DNA of 64,000 nucleotides from Nymphaea colorata (GCF_008831285.2 NC_045151.1:9284071-9348070); one strand, 5' to 3'; shown: positions 35,942-47,939, counted from the stretch's first letter. The notes: generated from the letters alone by a model not told the origin. Made by a program: numbers and translations.

Positions 35942-37060
35942 TCTTAGCATATGACACTAGCGATTGGGTCACTTAAAAACTTTTGGTGCATTAGGGATCA
36001 CTCCCTTGAAAACTCCTTTTGTGCCACCAATGACACCCTTAGAAACACTTTTTATATTTTCAATAGCACCCTTAAAAACTCTTGGCACGCCATTAAAGGT
36101 TTATGAGAAAACATTAAGAGTTTTAAATACGAGTGGACATTAAACCAGCTGCCCAACAAGTATAAAATTGATGGCTAAATCTGAACTGATAACTAAGTGG
36201 GCGGGGATTGAGCTACCAGCAAAGGCTTCGCTCTAACCCCAAGATCGACTTTGTTGAGCATTAGTCCAGCCCAGCCCAACCTTACTGATGCAATACAGAG
36301 CATTAGGAACTTTTGTCGGTGCCGTTATTATACATAACAATGACAAAATGGACATGATTTTACCATATTTCCTTAAAAAAGAAAAAAGAAAGGGTGCTGA
36401 CGTCGTTTGAAGAACATATTATCATGCACACAATGCTTTTTTATATATCAAACATTCTCTCTTGGAGTGAGCTTATAAATGATATTTTGAACTCATGAGA
36501 AGTAATTTTAACTTGAAAGGAATCCGATAGATTAGATATGCTCGTCACCATATCAACTTTTCTTCAGATATTCATATATTAGAATTCTAATTCAAAATCA
36601 AATGAGAACAAAAAAAATCTATATCATATCTAAATCAAAAAATCTAATACCATATCTGACTTGAATCAAAATTTTAAAAGCTGAATCTGATTTTTAGATT
36701 AGCATTCGATAGAACTCCAACTTTTAAACCAACTCTAAACCATATTGCAATATATTTAGATGTAACTTTCAAAATGTATGGACATTTATACATAGGATAT
36801 TTATTTTAAACTGCATCCGGTTCCTACCTGAATTTGATTAGATATTGGCTTAAATTCGAATCTGAATATGGCTAAATATTATATTGATTTGATTTCTTAA
36901 TTGGATATCTTCTATTTTTATATCCAATTTTTTTAAGCTATTCAGTTGGATAGAATGAGATATATTGACGTCGCCGTTTATAGGTACGTGCATATGAAAC
37001 CAACCTAAAGATGGACACAGCTGCGGTGGCTGGATCTGGACACGGCAAGTCCAGATCCGA
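34571..37060. other. Non-coding region upstream of the serine-rich gene
   Basis: Nothing coding is supported. A long TA run lies at 35894-35938. 36580-36900 is AT-rich with repeated AATCTGATTT/GAATCTGA phrases, like those near 14330. Confidence 0.45.
35894..35938. repeat. (TA)n microsatellite
   Basis: An uninterrupted TA run of about 45 bases lies in AT-rich spacer. Confidence 0.9.
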
Positions 37061-37542
37061 ACGATTATTTATAGGGACCGAATCGCAGTACCCGTTAGAA
37101 GTTTCAACTTTGCAACACATGAGGGGAGGGAGAAGCGAAACACGAAGGGCAAACTTGTCTTTACGAGAAGCACAAGCCAATCTGCAGAGGCGGTGGGAGA
37201 GGGCGAGAGTAAGAACTAACAAGGAAGCGCAAGGGCAAATACTAAAGACGCACTGACAACGACGTAGTCTCACGCTTCCACGTTTTTGCTGACGTGGCAG
37301 GATATGATTGGCTGGCATCAGAAAAGGTGGGTCGTCCGGGAGTGCTTAAAGTATCCCCCGGTGGGCGGCTCCACGCTCCCAACCATCAGAAAACCCTAAA
37401 CGGGGTTCGTTGTGGCCCTCTTTCCGTCCGGCCGTCTAAGAATATTCCGACCAGTCGTCTCCCTCTCCGGTTTCCGTTCTATGAGAGCGAGCCTCCATCT
37501 TCCGGTCGCCGACACGCTGCCAACTCAACCCGTCGGATCGTG
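37060..37542 (+). promoter_or_regulatory. Putative promoter and 5' leader of the serine-rich gene
   Basis: A TATA-like ATTATTTATAGG lies near 37063. A TGACGTGGCAG element (G-box/bZIP-like core) lies near 37289. An inverted CCAAT (ATTGG) lies near 37306. A telo-box AAACCCTAAA at 37391-37400 is typical of plant 5' regions. Composition switches from AT-rich to GC-rich across the segment, as expected when entering a gene. Roles are inferred from motif resemblance only. Confidence 0.45.
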
Positions 37543-38814
37543 ATGATGATGGCTTCGGCGTGCGTGGACACCATAGGGGTGACGCCGGAGAGCTTCCTCG
37601 ACCTCCCGCCTTATCCCTCTTACGGCTGGCTCAGCCCCCGTATCTCCTTCAGTCGAGACTTCGACGGCGATGGGACGCAGTCTTCCATCGACTCACCGGC
37701 CAAGAAGCTGCCAGAAAATCCGGATCTGGAGATGTCGCCGGAGAAGGATTTCGAGTTCAGGCTCGAGGATCCTGTGGCAATGCTTCCGGCTGACGAGCTT
37801 TTCTCCGATGGGAAGCTCATGCCACTACAGGCGCCGCGTCCAGTAGTGTCGATGCCGACGTCCTCCACAGCGCCTGCTTGGCCGATCCGAGAACCTGCGA
37901 TGCCGAAGAAACTTCGCCGGGGATCGGACATCGGCGTGCCAGAGTTCTGCGCCATCTCGCCCAAGGCTCCGAGGTGCTCCAGCCGGTGGAGGGAGCTGCT
38001 CGGCCTGAAACGGCAACAGAGCGCGAAGCCCGCTGAAGCTGCGTCTTCTTCGCAGATCTCTGTCACGGCAGCATCGTCGTCTATGACGAAGGCTCCGAGG
38101 TCACTGAAGCAGTTCCTGCGGGGCGGATCGGATCCGAAGTCCTGCACCACCGATGCTTCTTCCCTGAGTCTTCCTCTCCTCTCTGCCGCTTCACCAGTAA
38201 GCGACTCGGAAATCGAATCGGTCTCGGCCTCGGTTGCGTCTTCCCGCTTCTCCCTCTCCTCGAGCTCGTCGTCGTGCCCGGAGCACGAGGAGCCACCGAG
38301 GTTTTCTCTTGACTCGGATAAGCCGGGACAGAATCCTAATCCTAACGGAACCACCGTCCCTAGCTGCAGTTTAGACAACCGTACGCCTCCCAGGGTAAGG
38401 GTGAGCTCTAATGGTAACCCCAATATCGTTGCCAGTGCCAGGGCTCGCGTCGGGCGGAGTCCGATCCGCCGTGCGCCGGAACCAGGCAGCGTGCCGCCTC
38501 GCGGCCTTTCAGTGGATAGCCCGAGGATGAATTCGTCTGGCAAGATCGTGTTCCAAGGTCTGGAGCGGAGCTCGAGCAGCCCGAGTACCTTCAATGGCGG
38601 GCCGAGGAACATGAGAGATCCGTACTACAGGCACAGGGATAGCTGGAAGGGAATGGAGAGGTCGTACTCCGCGAACGTCCGGGTCACGCCGATCCTGAAC
38701 GTTCCCGTTTGTTCATTGAGGGCATCGGGGTCGAAAGGGACGATCTTTGGCTTGTTTTCTCAGCAGAGGAAAGACCCGGCGAGGTCAAATAAAGGTAGGA
38801 GTGATAGGGTTTGA
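37543..38814 (+). CDS. Serine-rich plant-specific protein (ADELFSDGK..PL / SYSANVRV.P.LNVPVCS type)
   Basis: This is the only intact gene in the window: 423 residues, single exon, GC-rich. I chose ATG 37543 (an MMMASACVD start at three consecutive ATGs). The frame stays open upstream to an ATG at 37294, but those 83 residues look like translated leader with a telo-box inside. Visible blocks are FEFRLED (70-76), ADELFSDGKLMPL (83-95), a basic SSRWRELLGLKR (146-157), SLKQFLRGG (187-195), a long Ser-rich centre (200-245), and C-terminal 'RSYSANVRVTPILNVPVCSL' (373-392) with an IFGLF motif after it. No signal peptide or membrane segment is seen. The ADELF..GK..PL block recalls DUF1645 and BKI1/MAKR-type proteins. 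The C-terminal block recalls uncharacterised plant 'serine-rich protein-like' proteins. Function is unknown; a regulatory, phosphorylated soluble protein is a guess. Confidence 0.9.
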   Translation: MMMASACVDTIGVTPESFLDLPPYPSYGWLSPRISFSRDFDGDGTQSSIDSPAKKLPENPDLEMSPEKDFEFRLEDPVAMLPADELFSDGKLMPLQAPRPVVSMPTSSTAPAWPIREPAMPKKLRRGSDIGVPEFCAISPKAPRCSSRWRELLGLKRQQSAKPAEAASSSQISVTAASSSMTKAPRSLKQFLRGGSDPKSCTTDASSLSLPLLSAASPVSDSEIESVSASVASSRFSLSSSSSSCPEHEEPPRFSLDSDKPGQNPNPNGTTVPSCSLDNRTPPRVRVSSNGNPNIVASARARVGRSPIRRAPEPGSVPPRGLSVDSPRMNSSGKIVFQGLERSSSSPSTFNGGPRNMRDPYYRHRDSWKGMERSYSANVRVTPILNVPVCSLRASGSKGTIFGLFSQQRKDPARSNKGRSDRV

Positions 38815-41800
38815 GACGGGCAATTGTTTGTAGGTCGGTAAATTGCATTTTCTTCTGACCCATTAATCCTTGGAGATTCCTCGCTTTTCCTTTGTTAGTT
38901 TTGACAAGTTTTGCATGTAAATATAAGTCTTTTCTAAATATATGATGCTCTTTAACGATTGCCCTCTCTTGTTATTTCTATCTCTTTCTCATTGATGAAC
39001 TATAAATACGTGTGCGTCAACCCAAAAGATTCCCTCAGCGGAGATTCTGCTGATTGGCAAGCTCTACGTTTGATGTGGTCAAAATGCCTGGACCACATAG
39101 GTGATCCCGTTTTTACATAGATTCCATCTCAGTAGGGAAGTAAAGAGGAAATGATGAGACATGAAAACTCTTATCAGAGGCACTGTCGATATGGTGCTGT
39201 GCTGAATAGTTTGCACGTCAGTCTGATCCCTCCTTCCTGTATTTTTCTTGATGGGCGGTCACTGTTTGTTCTCTTTTCCTGCTTTCCTTTTGCTTAGCCA
39301 TTTTAACTTTTAAGGCTTCTCTTAATAAATCTTTTTCCTGTGTGTAGTTCTGTTTGCATATGCTTCTTCGTCCTTTTGAATTTTAAAAGAAAAGAAAAAC
39401 GCCATTCTATTTTATTGTGTCGTGGGAGGTGAAGTACTTGACAGTCGAGCTCTGGTAGGATCCCGTCACCAGTGCTCAACTTTATCATAAGCTAAAACAA
39501 TTTGGGGCTCGTCTTGTCTTCCTGTCGCTTACCCTTTACCTGTTTACCATCCTCGAAGGGTTTGCGTGAGACAGTGCACACCCACATGGAAACTTTCATT
39601 AGTTTTCTGTATCCGTCTATTTGTGAATAGACGGTGGTTCGTCAGTTTGTGGTTCTGCAAATTGTTTATCGTGTTGCACAGAACGTGCCTTTGTTTCTTT
39701 CTATTTCTTTTATCTTTATTCCCTGTCATGGTTACCGCCTAGAGCCTGCGCAACAATTCGTATCTGTTCCAGCTTCTCCAACTTATTCTGATGCATCCGA
39801 ATATAGAAACTGGTGGTGAATTAAAGGATTTAGTTGGCAACATTGAATGATAGAGGGGTGATATTGCAACCTAATTTATGCCTTCCTCGTGCGCATAACT
39901 GGATAAATCCATTCAGCCGTTCTTTTAAATCGTGAGAATTTTAAGTTCTGTTATGATATATCTATTTTTACTTTCCCTTTTTACTATCAATTTTCTCGTT
40001 TTTAATGAACTGAGTAATTAATCTCGGGAAGCTTTTATTTTCTTGGAAGAATCGAGGTTTGCAGGGGTGTGGGCTGCCTGACATTCTACTTATGAAGGCT
40101 TCAGTGGGCTGAACAGCGGTTGGTCAAAGCAGCCGTTCCCATGAGCTGTCCCGTCCCGTCCCTCGCGTTAGGGGTCTCCCCTTTCTATTACCATGAGGTC
40201 CACTGCGGCCTCAACCCATGGCATTCAATTCTTTTCCTGAGATACTCAGGCCTTTACTTTTTGTTTTCCTTCTCCATTTCTTCTTTCATTGCAGAAACAG
40301 CGTTATTTTGTCTAATTTGTGGGCATTCGATTCGTTGGTCCTCTTTATGCATCTAACTCTCTTGACAGGCTTGCCAAGTTTTCTGTATCCGTGAGGGAAT
40401 TTTTAAGCTTCTTAACTATTTTATTGCTGGCTGTGTGGATGGGATGTGTTGTGCAGCTCTGTACGTTGCAGTCGAGTGCTATTCTTTGGTAGTATTCCTT
40501 TTGTATCTTGTTGCTGGTAGACATTTAATAATAAAAAAATTTCAATATTTTCTGTCCGGATCACGTTCTTGTGTTGGCTGTTGGATTCTTTTTTTCCAAT
40601 CTTGCTGTTTTTTTAACTATTTTTAATTTTGAAAAAAAAAGAGGGCTTGGATCTAGTGAAAATGAGTAATAACGTAGTTTATATTGGCCTTCTGACTCCG
40701 TTTAGCAAACAGAGAGTGGTCCCCTGAACCTGATTACACATGTAACGTCGTCTCTCTAGGTGGGTCTTGGACTTTGCCCCAGTGTTGGTCAAGTTGAGGG
40801 CCACTTGGCTATGAATTGACGAGCACAGCAACTTTAATACTGGGTCAAGCTGGGTTCTTTTATTGTTCAAACTTGCTGACTAACTCTTGGTGATAACTCA
40901 CCCGACAGATGAATGTGCAATTATCTTGTCAGGACCTGTGCCGAGCAACATCTGGTGCATTCTTCTAGTGGGGTTCCTTTTGAACAACTCAAAAGACCTA
41001 TGTAGCGCCAGCCGGTTACCACTTGGCTAGGTTGGGTTTTGCAGTACGAACCGGGTTTCTTTGCAATTGGGTGCGGTTGTGATCACGATCGATGTCGAGG
41101 TCGAGGTCGAGGTCGTGGCTGTGGCCAGCGGATCTGCATCCCAAACCGCCCATTGTTTTTACAAAAACGTTTTGGGTTGCTTCTTGAGGGGAGGGGAGGG
41201 GCGGAGTCAGAATGTGGGGGTGATTGGGGTGGCATTATCCTTTTTTTGGATGTGACACTGGTGATTCCAAAAGTGGACAGATGGAAAAAAGCCTGCATCT
41301 GCTGCCATTTTTAGCAGGTATTGATTCCTGATGGACTGCTCCTCTATCCGCACCATTTTCCTTTTGTTGGTTTTGGTACGCTGCCCCTCTAGTGCCCGCC
41401 GGTCACAGCGCAACCCCCCCGGCTCCCAAAACTCCCCCTCTAGCAAATTTTCTATTCCACACGTTATTTACCTCTATCAAACATGCTTGCATGGTATTTT
41501 ACCGTGTAAATTTTACACCTCCTGAGCTGCAGGGGGGTTGAACACCCGGAAACGCGTTTGTTGTCTCAAACGCAACCAACAACAGTCTTCCTGCTTGTGC
41601 GTTGATCAGAGTTGCTGCACTGCACTTCAGCTTTTAGAAGAACGCTAATGGTCTAGCATAAGCATTTTCCCTTGTTCTTGGTCCATAAAGTTTCCAATGC
41701 TTCTACTGAAACTTCCTTTAGGGGCAAGGAAGAGAAATACATACTAGCTTGTTGACAGTTCATTTTGAGTAAAGTTGCTTGCATCCCTTTCCCTTAAAGG

Positions 41801-42529
41801 TAGCTTCCGAGTCTTATGCCACATAGGCACGCTTAAAAACACAAGGTTGCATTATTATTTGAGAAAATATCCATTTGAAGTAGTATGGGAAAGCTAAGAA
41901 TCAGTTTGTCATTGTCAGAGGAAGGCGGAAACTCCTGACCGTCCTTTGAACTTGCTGAGACTTGGAACTGGGTTCTAAGTAGACGAAGGGAACCATCAAT
42001 GGGTAAATTGTTGATTGATGCAATCTATCAATCCTGCGCCATCAGGTGAATTGGCTTGTCTCTGCTTGTTTAATGAGGTTGGTTTTAGATGATGAAAAAT
42101 TTTAACGAGTCAGGAAAAATGAAGAATCAAGATCGGCTTTGTTCCGACTTGTGCCAGCAATACATTATTGATAACATCTGATTAACTTTGGCTAACACCT
42201 ATCCACAGGTGGAGTTGATCCGAGTGTTCAAATGTAGATCAGTGATGCTGAAAGAAACATCCAAAGCATTTGACCGAAAGCTGCAGGCCTATGTCTAATC
42301 CTTTCAGCCCTTTGGCTGGCTAACCTGTCTCCTTTTCTTTATTTTACTAAGTACCCCCATCTCTTCGAGCACCATTCTACGGTGCATCTCTCTCTCTCCC
42401 TCTCTCTTTGGCACATGACATTCTTGCAACATGCATGAAATGTTATGGCAGCAGAAAAGACAAGCGGATAGATACAGGAATTTACAATAGAAAAGTTCTT
42501 GGGCTGAATGAGGGAGCTGCAAGACAAAC
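38815..42529. other. 3' flank and T-rich intergenic DNA
   Basis: The gene's 3' end probably lies near a TGTAAATATAAG motif at about 38916. The remainder is T-rich and intron-like or intergenic. A short (TCGAGG)n run lies at about 41093-41115. No coding domain or RNA gene is recognised. Confidence 0.45.
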
Positions 42530-42631
42530 CTGAAGAGCCAACGCCAACAGAATTTCGGCAGCTGTTGACGGAGCAGCGACATTAGCAATAGCCTTAGCCT
42601 TACGATTCGAGGTGGCACAGAAAAGCGAGTT
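42530..42631 (-). pseudogene. Exon-like segment, 34 codons, unidentified
   Basis: On the minus strand this 102-base segment is preceded by CCCACTCAG and followed by GTTTGTCTTG, giving AG and GT borders in phase 0. It is open throughout. The reading is alanine-rich and helical in character (KAKAIANVAAPSTAAEILL within it). No neighbouring exon was found and the upstream frame has stops. It may be a lone exon of a gene with long introns, a gene relic, or chance. Confidence 0.3.
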
Positions 42632-43190
42632 CTGAGTGGGATTAGTCTACCAGGGAATTGGATTTCATATATTCTCTTTGTGAATCCTACCTTAGTATAG
42701 GGCACCCCCTTAGATGGAGGATAACTACTGGAAAAATCTTATATTTATTGACGCAGGAAAATTCAATTGGATGTATAAATTCCAAAATTCTCTCACTTGT
42801 CTTGATAGATGTAATTTTTACGTTGGTAGTTGTTGGCTGAATAGCGGCAATAGCAGCAGCAGAACCACCCAAAAATTGGAACTAATATTTTTTTTGTCCT
42901 TATGAGGGTGTTTGGTTTTTGTAACACACCGTTCCAAGAACTCCTTATTCTTGTAATGGGGTGACACTTAACGGACGACGGACAAAATACCACAGAGGAC
43001 AAATGTCCCTTTTGTCTCCTGGGATTCTGGGAAGGCAAAAATGCGTTCTCACCTGAAATGCCCCCACCCCTGGAACGGGGGAAGTTTTTCCTTTTCGAAA
43101 CGAGAGCCGTTGCTCGAAACTCCTCTCTCGCAAGCCTGGTCATATTTGGCTGCAGGTCCTGCAATCTTGTGCAGGTGACTTCTCTCTCTC

Positions 43191-43390
43191 ATGATTAGCC
43201 TTTGGCAGGGAGCAGGTCTCTCTGTCGCTGTTCTTCCTCTTCCTCATTCATTGTTCATCCTCTCCACCATTCTTCTTCTTCCTCTTCCTCCTCTTCTTCT
43301 TCTTTTTCCTCTTCCTCCTCTTCTTCTTCTTTTCTGTCGAAGGACCCGTTGGAACCAGTGGCGGAGCAAACCTTGATATCAGAGGTGAGC
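43191..43390 (+). other. CT-rich leader-like segment with a splice-donor-like end
   Basis: A CTTCTTCCTCCT-rich run (about 43268-43333) is followed by GAAGGACCCGTTGGAACCAGTGG and then ATCAGAG/GTGAGC, a good plant donor site. CT-rich leaders ending in a donor are common in plant 5' UTR exons. The next downstream exon-like segment on this strand is at 44096. The link between them is speculative. Confidence 0.3.
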
Positions 43391-44095
43391 ACCGGTTTCT
43401 TTATATGTTTGATTTCTGATGGTTCCTCTTTCTCTATGTAAATGGAGAGAAGAATTTTTACCTATCCTGGGATTTTAGACGTGCATTGTTGATCAGATTC
43501 CATGTTCTACCACTGATTTATTCTAGACTGAATGACTGTTGATTCATTCTCTTTTACTTTTTTCTCTCACTAAAACTTTTCTGAGATCGAATCCATGTTG
43601 AATATGGAGGGTTAGAGGTGAATTTTGTTTCTCCAAGAGTTTAAACCCACTTGAATCGATTTTTTGAATCCTTATAAGGGAATGCGGATTTTTTTAGTTA
43701 GTCATTTATTTGATGAAGTCATGCTCAAGTCTAAGCCCATCAAGGGGTTTGCGCTGACATCTTCCTGCTATATAATTTGCTATATAATTTGCTATAGATT
43801 CGATGCACCGCTGGTGTCACCTTTGATGGAGTCTATCCCTGTCCATATAGTACGATGTTTCTATTAGCGCAACCAAACTGAACTGAAAGTTCACCAACCG
43901 TACCAAAATTCTTGGCTTCTTGTTCTATTCATTCACCAAGGATTGATGAGATTCTTAACTTGCTTGTCTGCCTACTGCTACAACTTCTCCTTGTTACTGC
44001 CGCTGCTTGCCAGCCATTTTCTCCCCCCTTTCTGCTGAGGACAGTGGGAGAAACCTCTCATTGGCATTACCACCCATCAATTTTTTTTATTTCAG

Positions 44096-44124
44096 CCATT
44101 TTTTGTGGGCAAAAGCCACCGACC
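44096..44124 (+). pseudogene. Left part of a host exon split by the Copia insertion
   Basis: After an acceptor-like TTTTTTTTATTTCAG the reading is HFLWAKATD, ending at the left TSD CGACC (44120-44124). Removing the whole nested element joins it, in the same frame, to 61103-61188. The joined exon would be 115 bases with a donor-like GT after it. I do not recognise the protein family. The left part is short, so the exon call rests mainly on the right part and the frame match. Confidence 0.4.
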
Positions 44125-44392
44125 TGTTGGACTTCCTTAGCCACATGAAACTGAATCTCACAAGAACAATAACCAAAACGAAAAATGAAAAGAGCTTGGC
44201 AGCAATAAAAACTTTACTTCATTTCCTTGCACTTGCTTTCTTGACAATGAGTGTATATATAGTGTCCCAAGCACCTACATTACAAAAAACATGAAACCAT
44301 TGTCATTGTGACTTATTATGACTTTATACTCTCTCATAATGATGACCCCAATATTTTATATTTGTCACCACTATACTAAAATGAAACGACTC
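44125..44392 (-). repeat. Copia 3' LTR, distal fragment (with one copy of the LINE TSD)
   Basis: It aligns with 60556-60812 of the intact 5' LTR, from TGTTGGACTTCCTTA through the phrase GTGTATATATAGTGTCCCAA. It is cut at AAAATGAAACGACTC (44378-44392), which is one copy of the LINE target duplication. The other copy is at 56330-56344. Confidence 0.9.
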
Positions 44393-44522
44393 GTGGGTGC
44401 GCTAGGAGAGATGATTAGAGGCTGGCGTAGCTGCTAGAGGTAAACAACCACGGCGCAACCCTCTAGCACTCTACCCGGGATGGGTGAGCAGTAGGAGATG
44501 GAATCTGATAGCCTATTCTCAT

Positions 44523-44931
44523 TGTTCCCCTGTGTCTAAGAGTTTGTACAGTCCTTTGCTTTGTTTTGCATTGTACTTCCTTTACTTATATAAAGTCCTT
44601 TGCTTATGCTTGCTTACTTGTAAGGGAGTACCCTCCCACCGGTCTAAGTGTCATGTATTGAAATTCTTAGTTTTGGGTGATCGGCATGAGAATCCTGTAA
44701 GCGGCTTCGGCCATCCTATGTAAGTAAAGTTGAGATCATTCTCCTTGCTTACCTTTCTTGTGATGTACAAATTTTTCAAGTTGAATACATTGTGAGATTT
44801 CTTTATTTACAAAGTGTTCTTTATGCACTTGTTTTCTAAAACTATCTTTGCACCCCCTTTCGATGGTTTGAAGGCTTACGATAATCAGGTTCTTGCCGTA
44901 CCGCACGGGCTGAAGGAGTCAGCCCGTGACA
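44523..44931 (+). repeat. 5' LTR of the 5.5-kb Gypsy element
   Basis: It is the same length as the 3' LTR and differs from it by scattered substitutions. It includes a TATA-like CTTATATAAAG segment near 44586. Its inverted end motif ACGGGCTG...CAGCCCGT recurs, slightly changed, in the 3' copy (ACAGGCTG...CAGCCTGT). Confidence 0.92.
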
Positions 44932-44946
44932 ACTAGTATCAGAGCC

Positions 44947-46217
44947 TCAGGTTTTGCTCAATCTGAGGAAGCGATTGGAGAGTCGGTGTAGAACTACACG
45001 CCGGCGACCGTTGATCGAAGAGGACGTCCTTGCGACTCAATACAATCTGCAAAGCGCCAAGAGCAAGGGAGTAGCCCAGTATGACGAGATGGGTACATCC
45101 CAGGGTCAGGAAGACCTGGTCGAGGTGGTGAACAAGCTGGTTGCCGACATAACTACTCATGACTACTCATGAAGAAGCGTTGGGCAATGCAGTTGAGTCC
45201 TTTGGAGAAATGAAGGACGAGATGAAGATCCTGCGGGATCAAATGGCCGATCTTGTGGCCATGAATCGGTCACTTACTGACACAGTGACCGTACTGCAAG
45301 ATGAAGTCAAAGAACTTTAAATAAAGAACCGCACACTACAACGACAAATCTCTGTAGGTGGAGGTGACGATCGCCCAGCGAGGGTCGACGTTCAGAGGCC
45401 AGCAAAGTACAACAGAAATCGGGATAGTCGAGTGATCGACAACTTTTTATTCTAAGTGGAATACCACCTGGATCTGCAAGGTGTTGTGGGGGACGACTTT
45501 CAAGTCAAAACGACGGCTATATTGCTTGAGGACGATGCTGTGGCATGATGGAGAAGAAAACGACCCGACATTCAAAAGGGGATTTGCAAAATAGTCACTT
45601 TCAATGATTTTCAGTGAGAGTTGAGTACTTACTTCATGCCCCCGAATGCGACACGCCACGCCTATCGAATGGTCGGTGAATTAAAACATACGAGATCTTT
45701 GTGAGACTATGTGAGGGCCTATCAGAGGCTCATGTTAGATGTGTCAGATATGCATGAACAAAATAAACTGAACTGGTTAATTTTGGGACTTCAATCGTGG
45801 GCACAATCCGAAGTGAAAAAGAGTAATCCAGAGAGACCTTGGAGGATGCTTATGTGGTAGCAGAACGCTTGATCGATACCCAGCACAAGAGCTATATTAA
45901 CACCTTCAAGCCCTCGAAGAAGCCTGACTATGGAAGAAAGAAAGAAGATTGACAGAAACGTAAAGACGAATCATCGACTCAACATCAAGTCAAGAGGAGG
46001 ACTTTCTTTCGCAAAAATGACAACTCTTAAAATAGAGCGTTGATGATTTTGCGAAGGTAGCCACTTGGCAAGGTAATGTCCAAAGCGTCTAAACAGAAAC
46101 AATCAAACAAGCTCTTCAAGACAATCTGCTAGTGCAGTACAAGGTGAAAAAGGGGAAGGACCAAAGATAAGTGTCCTTTAACTTCTGAACACCCTAAAAA
46201 AGGAAGAGAAAACGAAG
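44947..46217 (+). pseudogene. Gypsy gag remnant
   Basis: A retrotransposon gag reading can be followed across stops: RVIDNFLF, EYHLDLQGVVGDDFQVKTTA, FNDFQ, then 'YFMPPNATRHAYRMVGELKH' and 'YVRAYQRLMLDVSDMHEQNK' at about 45430-45780. The N-terminal part (44954-45172) is acidic and coiled-coil-like. No long ORF survives and a zinc knuckle was not recognised. Confidence 0.7.
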
Positions 46218-47939
46218 GTGATAGCGACACCTTCCAATGAGCTCATGTACCTAGAGATCCTGGTAAATGGAAAACCTACTATGGCCATGGTAGATACGAG
46301 TGCCATGCATAATTTCGTCTCAGATGAGAAGGCGAGGAGATTGGGCCTCACCCTTGATAAGAGAGAGTTACGCATGAAGGCGGTGAACTCAGAGGCAAAA
46401 CTCATCCACAGTGTAGCCCGGGATGTGGTTGTGAAGATTGAGAGTTGGTCAGGAAGAGCCAACTTCTCGGTGGTCCCGATGGATGATTTTTGGATGATCC
46501 TAGGAATGAAGCTCCTCAGTAAAGCAAAGATGGTCTTGATGCCGCACCTGCGCAGTATCAGTATCATGGACGAGAAGTCTCCCTGTATGGTTCCAGCAAT
46601 ATCAGTTAAGAAGGATAAGGGTAAGGCCGCAATGATATCTGCTCTTCAGTTGAAGAAAGACCTAAAGCACGGTGAAGAGACGTTCTTGGTGACAACCAGG
46701 GAAGTGACTAATGACTCCCCTAGTTTAGTTCTAGAGGCGCTTGCACCTGTCTTAGCAGAATTCGTAGGAACAATGCCTGCGGAGCTCCCTAGACGGCTGC
46801 CACCTCGACGTGAAGTGGATCATGCCATAGAACTCATTCTTGGTGCCAAACCTCCGACAATGGCACCTTATCGGATGGCCCCTACAAAACTGAAAGAACT
46901 TCAGCGATGGTTGGACGAGATTGTTGCTTGAGGTATGATCAGACTCTCCAAAGCTCCTTTTGGTGCACCAATGTTGTTCCAAGCAAAACATGATGGTTCC
47001 GAAAGACTATGTATGGATTATCGGGCGCTGAACAAGGTAACGGTGAAGAACAAGTACCTCTTACCTTTGATTGCAGATCTGTTTGATCAACTAGGTGGAG
47101 CTCGAGTATTTTCCAAGCTGGACCTCAGATCGGGATATAAGCAAGTTCGGATCGTTGATGGCGACGAGCCGTAGACAACTTGTGTCACTCGCTATGGTGC
47201 CTTTGAATTCTTGGTTATGTCGTTCGGGTTGACGAATGCCCTAGCCACTTTTTCGACTCTAATGAACAAGATACTCTATCCGTACTTAGACAAGTTCGTG
47301 GTAGTCTATCTTGATGATATTGTAGTGTACAGCGGCTCAATGGTTGATCATGTGGAATACCTGTAGACAGTGTTTAAGGTGTTGAAGGAAAATGAACTAT
47401 ATGTGAAGCCCGAGAAGTGCTTATTCAGCCAACAAGAAATCAGTTTTCTCGGTCATATAGTGGGTAAAGGTCAGTTGCGAACGGACACAAAAAATGTGAG
47501 GGCTATCCAGGACTGGAAACCGCCAACCAATGTACCGGAGTTGCGTTCTTTTCTCGGCTTGGCAAACTACTATCGGTGATTCATTGAGGGGTATTCTTTG
47601 ATAGTTGCGCCTCTCACTGATTTACTGAAGAAGAACCGGACTTGGGCTTGGGAAGGACTTGAAAAAGATGCCTTCAATAAATTGAAGAGGGCCCTGATGC
47701 AGGAGCCTGTGCTCAGGTTAACCGACCACTCGAAGAAGTTCGAAGTCCACACAGATGCATCAAATTTTGCTATTGGCGGAGTCTTGATGCAGGAAGGTCA
47801 CCCAGTTGCCTACGAAAGTAGAAAGCTTAAGGACGCAGAGCGTCGGTACTCGATGCATGAAACAGAGATGACAGCCATTATCCACTGTCTTCGTACATGG
47901 AGGCATTACTTAGTTATTTCCAAACTCAAAAGAAGTTGA
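46218..47939 (+). pseudogene. Gypsy pol remnant: protease, RT, RNase H
   Basis: One frame holds protease, RT and RNase H. It is interrupted by stops at 46929-46931, 47172-47174, about 47364 and 47577-47579. The protease active site DSGATHNF is altered to DTSAMHNF (46293 onward). RT shows [36 protein letters not shown] and an intact YLDD (47307-47318), then FLGHIVGKGQLRTD. RNase H shows FEVHTDASNFAIGGVLMQEG, 'ESRKLKDAERRYSMHETEM' and TWRHYL. A small deletion after TWRHYL removes the TDH region and shifts the frame. Confidence 0.9.

Noticed and set aside
37294-37542. 83-codon in-frame extension of the serine-rich protein
   Set aside because: It contains promoter/leader-like motifs (telo-box) and lacks the patterned composition of the protein. 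Kept only as a finding.
37620-38612. 330-residue minus-strand ORF
   Set aside because: It is the shadow of the GC-rich serine-rich gene on the plus strand. The plus-strand reading has the conserved-looking blocks.
41039-41446. Overlapping ORFs on both strands around the TCGAGG repeats
   Set aside because: They are driven by a short simple repeat. No domain and no supported splice structure.
42903-43160. Segment beginning GAGGGTGTTTGGTTTTTGTAAC considered as a Harbinger/Tourist-type MITE
   Set aside because: One end resembles the GGGTGTTTGGTT terminus, but no opposite inverted end or TTA/TAA duplication could be found.
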